DNA of 61,653 nucleotides from a bacterium (lineage in GTDB: Bacteria > Patescibacteriota > Minisyncoccia > Phycocordibacterales > UBA2100). The notes beneath the pieces were generated by a model that saw only the letters and a program-made list of their open reading frames with translations, ran no database searches and had not been told where the DNA came from. Positions 35,952-44,679 of the stretch are shown one piece after another (the first letter of the stretch is position 1; the number at the start of each line of letters is the position of its first letter). The DNA lies in assembly GCA_030674455.1 (NCBI GenBank), contig JAUSGQ010000035.1, positions 1-61,653 on the forward strand, given 5' to 3'. Position numbers and translations under genes: made by a program.

Positions 35952-37627
35952 CGGATCTTGCGCACGATATAGGAATTGCCGAGTTGCTTAGATGAGAAAA
36001 AGTCCGGGAGAGCGTTTGTGTCTTGGGGGGCCACGAAGCAAGCTTCCATGTGAATTTGAAAACATGTTCCCGCTCTAATCTCATCCGCTGTGCACGGGTT
36101 CGCGCAGTTGCGCTTAATCATCCATATCGAATGTGTGCCGGCAAAACGCTCGATGTAGGCGGCATCTTCTTCATCAGAATATGTAATGAAAGCAAGAGGT
36201 TTGAATACAGGGTCTTTTGGCAGAATATCGCGATTTTCCAATAGAAACTTGAACCTGCCCATATCGCTTCTCGTTTCACCCAATAGCGGCAGTGATTCAT
36301 AGTTAACCGGCAGAGTCAGTCGTTTCGCCGTGTGGTCGGCGATAAAAACGTTAGCGGGCGAATTATATTTCTCCATAATCGTTGCCAGCAATACAGTTTC
36401 CGAAGAAGGCCGCCAGAATAGTTGTATAGCGTGGACGCCTATGGCAAAAAATAATACGCCAGAGAGTACGAGCGCGCCCCTCACCGCCTTCGGACTAAGC
36501 TCGCTGAGAAGAATTGCTGCGGAGAAACTGCAGGCAATCGTAAGAATAATCGCGTATCGCGCGCCGGCGTCAAGACCGATGCCCGCATGAAAAATAAGGT
36601 ATGTCAGAACCGGATGCAGGCATGCGATTGCAATCCACAGGCGTTTACGCGAATCCGCAAGAATCGATTTGCAATAATATATCAAGAAAAGCAGCACAAT
36701 CGCTGCGGCAATGTAGAGCAACGAAAGCGGCTGTGTGGTAACGGTAAAGATAAGCGGCTTCGTGAGGCGCGCGAACCAATCAATGGCGCCCTCGGCCGTT
36801 CTCGATGTCGTTTCTTTTAATTGAGCAGATATCGTATATGCCCGCCATACGAATGATATCTGGGTAGCGGAGAATAAGACAATCAGATACCAATACTTCA
36901 AGCAGTAACTCCACAGGTCGCGAAAACTGACATGCCGAAGCAGAATCGCGTAAAGCGCGAGTAGCGCGATAGAAAATACTCCGAACCAGCTTTGGAAGAA
37001 GGTAAGCACGCCACTCCAGACGAAAAGCACTATGTAATATTTTTTGTCTATGAACGGGCGCCCCAGGCGTGCGAGATAATATTCCTGTGCGATAAAAATG
37101 GCGCTCATCGCGGAAACAAAGATGATGTAGAACACCCACATCTTCGCAGTGTGCAGAAATTCAATCACCAGAACATTGCTCAAAAGCAAAAAAAGAAAAA
37201 GTATCAGCGTGAGAGCAAGCTCGCGCGGAATTTCTCTCTTCTTGAAATAAAAGAAGAAGAAAAGGATAGTTGCAAGAGCAGAGATTCCATTAACCAGCCG
37301 AAGTATATGCAGCAGTTCTCCGGTATTCTGCGCTACCCAAAGCTTTGCCGCCATTATTGAAAAGTCCGAAGCTGCGACTACCGCGCCCAAAACAGGCAGC
37401 ATCACGAGCGTGTCAATGTACGTTTGCGGACCGCCGTAATAGGCGCCCGATGGAGTAAACTCCCAGCCAGGGATAGTGTGTTTCTCTATGGAGAACAGGG
37501 AAGTGCTTAAAAAATAGCTTTCGTCTCCGATAATATCCGGATTATTTCCGAACGGATTCGGGTTCAAAATAGCGAACGAGAGAAATATGAAAAGGCCGAT
37601 CAGGACTATCTTCTTTACTGCAGTCAT
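35948..37627 (-). CDS. multi-TM glycosyltransferase-like protein (GT-C/GT39-like)
   Basis: 559 aa, many TM helices, conserved-looking acidic luminal motif region near the N-terminus (NPDIIGDESYFLSTSLF). Confidence 0.65.
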   Translation of the reverse strand: MTAVKKIVLIGLFIFLSFAILNPNPFGNNPDIIGDESYFLSTSLFSIEKHTIPGWEFTPSGAYYGGPQTYIDTLVMLPVLGAVVAASDFSIMAAKLWVAQNTGELLHILRLVNGISALATILFFFFYFKKREIPRELALTLILFLFLLLSNVLVIEFLHTAKMWVFYIIFVSAMSAIFIAQEYYLARLGRPFIDKKYYIVLFVWSGVLTFFQSWFGVFSIALLALYAILLRHVSFRDLWSYCLKYWYLIVLFSATQISFVWRAYTISAQLKETTSRTAEGAIDWFARLTKPLIFTVTTQPLSLLYIAAAIVLLFLIYYCKSILADSRKRLWIAIACLHPVLTYLIFHAGIGLDAGARYAIILTIACSFSAAILLSELSPKAVRGALVLSGVLFFAIGVHAIQLFWRPSSETVLLATIMEKYNSPANVFIADHTAKRLTLPVNYESLPLLGETRSDMGRFKFLLENRDILPKDPVFKPLAFITYSDEEDAAYIERFAGTHSIWMIKRNCANPCTADEIRAGTCFQIHMEACFVAPQDTNALPDFFSSKQLGNSYIVRKIR

Positions 37628-37670
37628 TGGTGCAGTATATAACGCAGAATACAGTTGAGTCGAAAGCTTA

Positions 37671-37737
37671 TCTGTCGAGGATAGTGAGGGGAATGAAAGA
37701 GTACGCTCTTTTATGCCCGAGCGGCGCAGACAGCAAA
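37671..37737 (+). ncRNA. candidate structured RNA motif, tandem copy 1
   Basis: tctgtcgaggatagtgaggggaatgaaagagtacgctcttttatgcccgagcggcgcagacagcaaa; CTGTC/GACAG and AAAGAG-TACG-CTCTTT pairings. Confidence 0.5.
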
Positions 37738-37753
37738 GATGGGGTATCTTTCA

Positions 37754-37820
37754 TCTGTCGAGGATAGTGAGGGGAATGAAAGAGTACGCTCTTTTATGCC
37801 CGAGCGGCGCAGACAGCAAA
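37754..37820 (+). ncRNA. candidate structured RNA motif, tandem copy 2
   Basis: 67 bp identical to 37671-37737; followed by hairpin aaaagtta-tc-taactttt. Confidence 0.5.
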
Positions 37821-37860
37821 AGTTATCTAACTTTTCCCCATTCTTCAACTATCGGGTACA

Positions 37861-38535
37861 ATGACCGAAATAGCAGCTATGGACCGTGTAAAAATCCCAA
37901 TTTTGAGCGCAATTTCTGGGGCGTTATCCGGTAAGACCATTGGCAGGGTGTATTTTAACGAAGCGGTTCGCGGGGTAGTCCCTGGGCTTTCCGGGCGCGT
38001 TCTTGACCTTGCAGGAGGCAAAAGCCCCAGTTACTTACCGCTTCTGCCGAATTCGATTGAGCTTGTGCGAACGGATATAACAGCTTCCCCCGGCGTCACG
38101 AAAGTGGATATCAACGAGCCGCTTCCATTTCCCGACAAATCATTTGATGCTGTCTTTCTATTTAATGCGCTTTATGCAACAGAAGACCCTTCTAGGCTTG
38201 CAGGAGAAATCCATCGCGTCCTGAAACCCGGAGGTTCCTGGTATCTCGCGTCTCCTTTTGTTGCAAATGAGATGCCCGAGCCGCACGACTATCTCCGCTT
38301 TACCGCCGAGGGGTTGGAGCGGCTTTGTCATAGTGCAGGATTTTCTTCAGTGGAAATTGTGAGACTGGGGGAGCGTGCAACTGCCGCCACACAGCTTCTG
38401 CACCCGTTTTTTCTTTTTAATGTTATTAGGGCACTCGTATATTCTCTGGCGCTTCTTTTCGACATGCTTATTCCCAGCTCTGTTAAAACGACACACCCAT
38501 CGCCCATCGGTTATTTTGTACGTGCAACGAAATGA
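37861..38535 (+). CDS. class I SAM-dependent methyltransferase
   Basis: GRVLDLAGGKSPSYLPLLPNSIELVRTDI..LPFPDKSFDAVFLFNALYATEDPSRLAGEIHRVLKPGGSWYLASPF. Confidence 0.88.
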   Translation: MTEIAAMDRVKIPILSAISGALSGKTIGRVYFNEAVRGVVPGLSGRVLDLAGGKSPSYLPLLPNSIELVRTDITASPGVTKVDINEPLPFPDKSFDAVFLFNALYATEDPSRLAGEIHRVLKPGGSWYLASPFVANEMPEPHDYLRFTAEGLERLCHSAGFSSVEIVRLGERATAATQLLHPFFLFNVIRALVYSLALLFDMLIPSSVKTTHPSPIGYFVRATK

Positions 38536-38659
38536 ATACACATCATGAGCAAGAGTGTTATTGAATCCGCAAAATCATATATAAGCGAGCGAGCAACCGC
38601 TGCACATGAACAGCTCTCTTCGAAGTTTTGGGCAATGATAAGCTCTTTGGAAGACAGGT

Positions 38660-39832
38660 CTACGTCGTCTCCATCTCAAATATGAGAGGATGTTTCACCC
38701 CGGCAAGTTCCTTGTACAAAGCAATTGTGTTGTCCAGTGTCCTTGTCATCGTAAAGAATTGAGCGCGCGCGAAACCGCGTTTGATGAGGGTTGCCCGCAC
38801 GGGCGCTTTACAGACAAGCGCGAGTGCCTCCGCAATCGCATTGGTGTCTAACGGATTGACAATGATAGCGGCGTTACCTACTACCTCTGGAAGCGATGTC
38901 ACAGAGGACGCGATAACTGGTGTGCCACATGCCATAGCTTCAATTAAAGGGACTCCGAAGCCCTCATTAATTGATACGAAAGCAAGAGCGGCTGCTCCTC
39001 GGTAGAGTGCCGGAAGATTTTCTGTCGGTATATAGCCGAGAAAATGGATATCTGCGCTGAAGGGTGACAGCGGAAGCGCTCCAAATGTTTTCTCGTATTT
39101 TGTTTTGACGCTGCCGCCCAAGGCCAAAATCTCTTTACTTTTTGGATTGCGTTCTCGGTACTTCACGTATGCAGATACAAGATTCCCAACATTTTTGTGT
39201 AATTCGGGGCGGCCGAGAAAGAGAAAGTACGTATGAGCTTTTATATGGTATTGATTGAGTATGCGAGATACTGTCTCATCACTTGGTAGGGATTCATATA
39301 CTGGGTCAAGGCCGTTATAGATGGTGCGGACTTTTTCAGGGGGCATGCGATAGGCATATATGATTTCTTTGTTTGCATATTCAGAAACGGCAATCATCGT
39401 ATCAACATATTTCTGGAACCAGGTAAGCGTGTAGTTGAATACGCGGCGAGAGAACGTCCATGTGCCCCCCTGAACGAGAACGTCGCCACCACCGTGCGCC
39501 ATGACGAGGGTGCGTCGAGCCGGAAACAGCCAAAAGAACGGGAATATCCGTGGCTTAAGCCAATGCACGACGTCAAACCTCTCTTTGGTTGTCAGGCAAA
39601 ATCGTATGAACGACACAAAGCGCGTGGCGTATGGCAGTGGAATCTGGTGGAGCAATATCTCGCGGGCTTTTTTGTAGAGCGGTTCTTCCGGCATGGGCTT
39701 TGAATGGATAAGCGTGAGCTCTATCTCATTTTCCGTAACGAGCCGCTCAATGAGGCGGCGAAAAAAAAGCGTGCGCTCCGGCCGCAGGTCAAAATCATCT
39801 GCCATGATGGCCACGCGAATTTTCTTTTGCAT
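38660..39832 (-). CDS. GT4-family glycosyltransferase
   Basis: 390 aa; [73 protein letters not shown]. Confidence 0.9.
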   Translation of the reverse strand: MQKKIRVAIMADDFDLRPERTLFFRRLIERLVTENEIELTLIHSKPMPEEPLYKKAREILLHQIPLPYATRFVSFIRFCLTTKERFDVVHWLKPRIFPFFWLFPARRTLVMAHGGGDVLVQGGTWTFSRRVFNYTLTWFQKYVDTMIAVSEYANKEIIYAYRMPPEKVRTIYNGLDPVYESLPSDETVSRILNQYHIKAHTYFLFLGRPELHKNVGNLVSAYVKYRERNPKSKEILALGGSVKTKYEKTFGALPLSPFSADIHFLGYIPTENLPALYRGAAALAFVSINEGFGVPLIEAMACGTPVIASSVTSLPEVVGNAAIIVNPLDTNAIAEALALVCKAPVRATLIKRGFARAQFFTMTRTLDNTIALYKELAGVKHPLIFEMETT

Positions 39833-39884
39833 CGAGTTGCAGTATACGGGCTTAAAGGAAAATTTCCATATACTCGAAAAGCTC

Positions 39885-40667
39885 TCACGTAACCTCTCCC
39901 TTCACCTCGTGGAAATCAAGACCTACTTCCTCGGCGATTTTCTTCTTGCAGGCAACACGAACCTTACTCAGTTCCCGAAGGTCAAGAGTGCGGCGCCCCA
40001 TTTCTTCCAGACCGAATTCATCCTCTCGCCCTTGGCGTATCGCAGATTCTATATCCCATACGTGGCCGTTAATCTCTTTCATTTCTTCAACCCACGCATC
40101 CTTGACGTCAATGCCTTCATTGCGGTAGCTATCAAGCACCTTTCGATAGAATGTGTATTCTTTTTTGATAAAAGCGCGGTTATTGTCGTGATGCAACCGC
40201 TCAAGCTTGAGCATGGCGATGGTGACTCTATCAATAGCTTCAGGGAGCGGCAGTTTGAGACTGGTGTCGGAGGCGCTGGATTCAATCGGCACCTCGTAGA
40301 AATCAATCTTTACCTCACCGGCGATTTGACCCTTAATGATATTTCTTTCATTGTTCTTGTCGCGGAGTTGCACGGCAAGACGCCCGACATCTTCAAGCGT
40401 CAGCTTGTTTTTTCTCGCCTCCCGTATGGCGGCCTCCACATCCCATAGCGCGGCGTTAGTCTCTTTCATGCGCGTAATCCATTCGTCCTTGATGACGAGA
40501 CCGTCATCTCGGTAGCTGTCCAACACTTTCCGATAGAAATCGTATTCCTTCTCGGCGATGATGCGGGATTGTTCGTCGGTCAGCCGTTCCCGCTTGAGCA
40601 TGAGGATAGTAATTCTATCGATAGCTTCAAGGAGAGGGACTTTGAGGTTGGTGTTTACGTAGCGCAT
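39885..40667 (-). CDS. protein with two tandem DUF6165-like domains
   Basis: 260 aa; LLEAIDRITILMLKRERL..EKEYDFYRKVLDSYRDDG repeated as LPEAIDRVTIAMLKLERL..KKEYTFYRKVLDSYRNEG. Confidence 0.65.
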   Translation of the reverse strand: MRYVNTNLKVPLLEAIDRITILMLKRERLTDEQSRIIAEKEYDFYRKVLDSYRDDGLVIKDEWITRMKETNAALWDVEAAIREARKNKLTLEDVGRLAVQLRDKNNERNIIKGQIAGEVKIDFYEVPIESSASDTSLKLPLPEAIDRVTIAMLKLERLHHDNNRAFIKKEYTFYRKVLDSYRNEGIDVKDAWVEEMKEINGHVWDIESAIRQGREDEFGLEEMGRRTLDLRELSKVRVACKKKIAEEVGLDFHEVKGEVT

Positions 40668-40741
40668 CGGATGAGTATATCAGGCCGCTTCCTGCTGTGC
40701 GCGAAAGGAGGTCTTTTTTTGAGTGAGTTATAATTATCGCT

Positions 40742-41623
40742 ATGCCACTTCTTGTTGCGGTTTTATATAATCTTGCGTTGCCCTACTGGGACACGCTTAG
40801 GAAAAATCTTGCGCAAAAGGGAGTCTCATCGCTGACGATTCTTCACGCACCCAATCTCATCGGCCACCCCATAGGGATAGCGGTTCTATTCGCGCTCGGA
40901 CTTTTTGCGATGCCATCCGACCCCACCTTTTTCTTATTTTGGTTCGGAATGATAGTGATTGCGTCCGTGGCGCAAACTTTCAACATCTGGGGATTGCTTG
41001 AGACGAAATTTTTTGGCGTACAAGTCCTCAATAGCTTGGGATTTCTCGTCAACAGTATCGCGGCGGTGATCCTTGTTGGAGAACATCTGAACTCTATTCA
41101 ACTCATAGCAATCGCACTCGCTACTATCGGAGTGGTTTGTTTTGCTTGGCCGCAACGCATGGCGCCCGGTACCTTCAAGTGGGACAGAGGCGTCATGTTC
41201 GTCATCCTGTATCTCGTACTTTCTGGGTTCTCGGCGGCACTCTATAAGCTCGCCACATTTCACACGCCCGATTACAACACGTTTCTTACGGGCCGTTTTG
41301 TTGGCGACCTAATCGGATGGACGATTGTCTGGGTCATCGGTCTTACTTTAATCAGCCATCGCAGTCCTGCCGCAGAATTAGTTCGCTGTGTGAGCAATCC
41401 TTCGGGGCAGAAAATGATAGCGGGTATTATTCTCTCAACGTTGGTAAGTTCGTGGCTGATATACACGTTGCCGCTCTCAACGGTCGCAATGCTCGGGACT
41501 CTCACGATTCCGAGCGCGTATTTGTACGGACGCTTCAAATATAATGACAAGGTAACAACGCGAATGTGGGCAGGAACTGCTCTTATTGTTCCGGCGGTGC
41601 TACTTTTTATTTATTTCCGATAG
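40742..41623 (+). CDS. EamA/DMT-like transporter
   Basis: 293 aa, about ten TM segments; NSIAAVILVGEHLNSIQLIAIALATIGVV..GTLTIPSAYLYGRFKYNDKVTTRMWAGTALIVPAV. Confidence 0.75.
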   Translation: MPLLVAVLYNLALPYWDTLRKNLAQKGVSSLTILHAPNLIGHPIGIAVLFALGLFAMPSDPTFFLFWFGMIVIASVAQTFNIWGLLETKFFGVQVLNSLGFLVNSIAAVILVGEHLNSIQLIAIALATIGVVCFAWPQRMAPGTFKWDRGVMFVILYLVLSGFSAALYKLATFHTPDYNTFLTGRFVGDLIGWTIVWVIGLTLISHRSPAAELVRCVSNPSGQKMIAGIILSTLVSSWLIYTLPLSTVAMLGTLTIPSAYLYGRFKYNDKVTTRMWAGTALIVPAVLLFIYFR

Positions 41624-42370
41624 TGTCGGTTTATGTATGACGGAGACGCCGCGTTGCTGGACGACCTGCGTAGTGCAAATATTCGCAAACCGGATGGCAT
41701 CTTCAATATTGCCAGTCTCTGCATACCGCACCAAGAGAGCGGCGAAGAAGCTGTCTCCTGCACCTGAAGAATCTTTTGTTTCTATTCTTTCTACGGGGTA
41801 CATCTTTCCTTTAAAATTGGCGCCATGCTCGCCTTTGGTGCAGATTATTTTCCTCGCGATATCCTTCGCGATTGGCCACGAGCGGTCGTACTCGTAGGCG
41901 TTTATTTTAATGAATTTTGCGCGCCGCAGGAAGGCACCAACGGGCTTTTTCGTATCTACGAAGACGCAATCGTGATGCTCGCAAATATACTGCATGTCCT
42001 CTTTGGTCAAGAATCCTTTGTTGTAATCCGATATCGCGATGATATCGTATTTCTTTAAAGGGAGCTGGCGCACATTTATACGCTTCATGGTGTGGTCCGC
42101 ATCCACTCTGAAAAAGCCCTGGTTGGTTCTGTGGTGCATGTAGCGTATTTTGGTGACCTTGCGCCAATTTGTGTTTGTCACAATGTCGCACAACTTGTAA
42201 AGCGCCTTCACGTTGCGCTCCACGTTCTTCGCCATGCCTGGGTTCTCTGTCTCTTCAACTATTTCCAGGATTGGCACAGGAATATCCGGCGCTAGTCGAA
42301 GGCTGTTGCAATACACGAATATGTCGTAGCAACTCTCACCGACGACGAGTATTTTTTTATGGTTTTTCAT
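41600..42370 (-). CDS. PfkB/RfaE1-like kinase, probable heptose 7-phosphate kinase
   Basis: KILVVGESCYDIFVYC..LAPDIPVPILEIVEETENPGMAKNVERNVKAL..ISDYNKGFLTKEDM..DTKKP..DSSGAGDSFFAALLVRYAETGNIEDAIRFAN. Confidence 0.8.
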   Translation of the reverse strand: MKNHKKILVVGESCYDIFVYCNSLRLAPDIPVPILEIVEETENPGMAKNVERNVKALYKLCDIVTNTNWRKVTKIRYMHHRTNQGFFRVDADHTMKRINVRQLPLKKYDIIAISDYNKGFLTKEDMQYICEHHDCVFVDTKKPVGAFLRRAKFIKINAYEYDRSWPIAKDIARKIICTKGEHGANFKGKMYPVERIETKDSSGAGDSFFAALLVRYAETGNIEDAIRFANICTTQVVQQRGVSVIHKPTLSEINKK

Positions 42371-43404
42371 GAAAGTGTGATTGAGGGCGCCAGATGCAAC
42401 TCTTCAAACGTCAGCACGTGCTTAATATCAGGTTTCTTCATGGCTCGCAAGACAGCGTTCGCGATGTCCACTTTTGTCGGATAGTAGCTCTCGGTCAGCG
42501 CGGTGGAGGTCGGGCAGGGGACTGCGGGAGTGCAAAGAGCAACCGGCTTGTTTTTAAGCGGCATGACTTTTGCTACAGCCGCGATAATTTCAGAACCGAT
42601 TGAAAACGCGGCTGGCGCCGTATCCACACATAGGAGGCGTCCAGTCTTTGCCACTGACTTAGCGATAGTTTCGTTGTCAACGGGATTAATGCTCACAACA
42701 TCAATCAGTTCTATGCCCGCGGATTTTCCGACCAGGTCATATGCTTCAAGCGCAGATACCAGCCCATCGCCGTATGCAACCACTGTTATATCAGCCCCCT
42801 TTTTCAGCACTTTTGCCTTATCAAGCGGCTCCTCCCACATTTCTGCAGGCACGTCTTGTTTTACCTTGTAGAGCCAGCGCGACTCTAGAATAATTACGGG
42901 ATTGTTATCGCGAACTGCCGAGATGAGGAGCCCCTTTGCCATTCGCGGTGTTGACGGTATGACGACCTTAAGCCCCGGGGTTCCTCCGAACAGGCCGTAT
43001 AGCGATTGCGTATGCTGCGGCCCGTTGCCCCATTGCCGACCGACAGCGATGCGTAATGTAATCGGCACGGGGTTTCCCCCACCGAACATGTAATTCCATT
43101 TTGCAGCTTGAGTGAGGATTGGGTCCATCGCTAGCAAACTGAACTCGACTCGCCCATGGTGCACGATAGGCCGTAGACCGCTAAATGCCGCGCCGACCGC
43201 CATTCCGGTGAATGCATTTTCTGACACGGGGACGTCCAGCACTCTTTTTGGATATTTCATCGCAAGACCGGAGGTTGTTCCGTCTGCTGCACCGTCTTTA
43301 TATGAGACGCCGAGTCCAACAACGAAGACCGACGAGTCTTTTTCTAAGAGTTGGTCGGTTGCTTCTCGGACCGCATCTGTATATTTAAGTATTCTTTCAG
43401 ACAT
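42367..43404 (-). CDS. TPP-dependent E1 beta-subunit-like (transketolase C-terminal family) protein
   Basis: MSERILKYTDAVREATDQLLEKDSSVFVVGLGV..VLDVPVSENAFTGMAVGAAFSGLRPIVHHGRVEFSLLAMDPILTQAAKWNYMFGG. Confidence 0.88.
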   Translation of the reverse strand: MSERILKYTDAVREATDQLLEKDSSVFVVGLGVSYKDGAADGTTSGLAMKYPKRVLDVPVSENAFTGMAVGAAFSGLRPIVHHGRVEFSLLAMDPILTQAAKWNYMFGGGNPVPITLRIAVGRQWGNGPQHTQSLYGLFGGTPGLKVVIPSTPRMAKGLLISAVRDNNPVIILESRWLYKVKQDVPAEMWEEPLDKAKVLKKGADITVVAYGDGLVSALEAYDLVGKSAGIELIDVVSINPVDNETIAKSVAKTGRLLCVDTAPAAFSIGSEIIAAVAKVMPLKNKPVALCTPAVPCPTSTALTESYYPTKVDIANAVLRAMKKPDIKHVLTFEELHLAPSITLS

Positions 43405-43421
43405 ACAATGAATCAGGCAAA

Positions 43422-43550
43422 CCCGGTTAGTACAATTTCGAATAATTCTTGCGGCTGCTGGTTCGAACAAAAACTGGTCGTTCGCATCAGCACGCTTGTG
43501 TTTTCAGTGTATGTGTTCATATCAGAGTAATTCGAAATTGTCCTACCGGG
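43422..43550. repeat. boundary inverted-repeat element, family A copy II
   Basis: cccggttagtacaatttcgaat..attcgaaattgtcctaccggg; includes the stop codon of the E1-alpha-like gene. Confidence 0.85.
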
Positions 43551-44544
43551 CAAACACGTTAGTATAAAGTGTTTCCGGTTTCGGATACGGAGCCGCAAAC
43601 GCAAAAGCGATGCTTTCATCGGCGTATCTGATTTTCTCGCTTTCGATCGATGCGAGTTTCTTCTCGGACACGCCTGCACGCCGAAGTTCCGATCGAAGTC
43701 TTTTAATCGAATCTTGCTGCAATCGTTTTTCCAGCACATCCTCTTTTCGGCTGCTTTCGTCGAAGATCGGAGCGCTATGCGCCATGTGGCGGTGCGTGAA
43801 GCACTCCAACACCCCCGGACCGTTGCCCTTTCGCAAATACGCGACCATTTTTCCGGCTTTTACGCGGACGTCGCGATAATTCTTTCCGTCTGCCTTAATA
43901 TATTTTGCGCCAAATCCTCTAACGATTTTGGCAACGTTATGTCCCTCGGCTCGCCTGTCTTTGAGCGGAGAATTGACTGAATATAAATTATTCTCCACGA
44001 CTATAAGAAGCGGAAGCTTGAAAAGCCCGGCAAGGTTAATGGTTTCGTAGATAACGCCTTCTTCAAAAGCGCCGTCTCCCAAGAACGCAACAGTGACACT
44101 TTTTCTCTTATTGTATTTTTGTTCAAAGGCTACCCCGCAAGATAATGGAACTACGCTTCCAAGAATAGGCGTTGAGCCGACAAAATTAACCGAGCGGTCA
44201 ACCATGTGCATTGACCCGCCCTTGCCTTTGGCGAGTCCGCCTTCTTTCCCGAGCAATTCGCATACCATGCGCTTGAGATCGCCTCCTTTTGCGAGATAGT
44301 GCCCGTGTGAGCGGTGATTGCCGAGCATCTTGTCCTTGAGTCCAATACTGTCTGCAACGCCGACCGCTACGGCCTCCTGCCCTATGTAGAAATGAACGAA
44401 GCTCATTATTTTGTTCTTCAAATACAGGGCGGCTATCTTTTCTTCCGCAACACGTATAAGAAACATTTTCTCGTATGCGCGCAGAAGAGCGCCGGTTGAT
44501 AGCGCCACGTCTTGCCTTTTATTCTTGCGCGATATTATTGCCAT
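43543..44544 (-). CDS. TPP-dependent E1 alpha-subunit-like protein
   Basis: LLRAYEKMFLIRVAEEKIAALYLKNKIMSFVHFYIGQEAVAVGVA..MLGNHRSHGHYLAKGGDLKRMVCELLGKEGGLAKGKGGSMHM..FLGDGAFEEGVIYETINLAGLFKLPLLIVVENN. Confidence 0.93.
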   Translation of the reverse strand: MAIISRKNKRQDVALSTGALLRAYEKMFLIRVAEEKIAALYLKNKIMSFVHFYIGQEAVAVGVADSIGLKDKMLGNHRSHGHYLAKGGDLKRMVCELLGKEGGLAKGKGGSMHMVDRSVNFVGSTPILGSVVPLSCGVAFEQKYNKRKSVTVAFLGDGAFEEGVIYETINLAGLFKLPLLIVVENNLYSVNSPLKDRRAEGHNVAKIVRGFGAKYIKADGKNYRDVRVKAGKMVAYLRKGNGPGVLECFTHRHMAHSAPIFDESSRKEDVLEKRLQQDSIKRLRSELRRAGVSEKKLASIESEKIRYADESIAFAFAAPYPKPETLYTNVFAR

Positions 44545-44545
44545 A

Positions 44546-44679
44546 CCCGGTTAGTAGAATTTCGGCTTGCCGAAGGCGAAAGCTGAGAATAATAGACGAA
44601 GTATACACATCTGTACTGCGTGGTCGACCTTACCCATCTCAGGGGCGGCAAAAAACATAGCCGAAATTACACTACCGGG
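44546..44679. repeat. boundary inverted-repeat element, family A copy III
   Basis: cccggttagtagaatttcggct..agccgaaattacactaccggg; abuts the E1-alpha-like start codon and contains the stop of the next gene. Confidence 0.83.

Noticed and set aside
37671-37820. CRISPR array
   Set aside because: Only two 67-bp copies with a 16-bp gap; repeat too long, no array periodicity, no cas1. The Cas2-like protein at 21658 also lacks an array.
37671-37820. Known riboswitch or ribozyme (compared mentally with GEMM, glycine, FMN, SAM, SAH, preQ1, THF, ykkC, twister and hammerhead consensus)
   Set aside because: No characteristic consensus recognised; left as an unassigned motif pending an Rfam search.
38545-38685. 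46-aa ORF MSKSVIESAKSYISERATAAHEQLSSKFW..
   Set aside because: Short, overlaps the 3' end of the convergent GT gene, could be a gene remnant; not enough evidence.
43413-43739. 108-aa minus-strand ORF across the E1-alpha/E1-beta boundary
   Set aside because: Overlaps the well-supported E1-alpha gene in another frame and ends inside the inverted-repeat element; used only as a note on arm coding potential.
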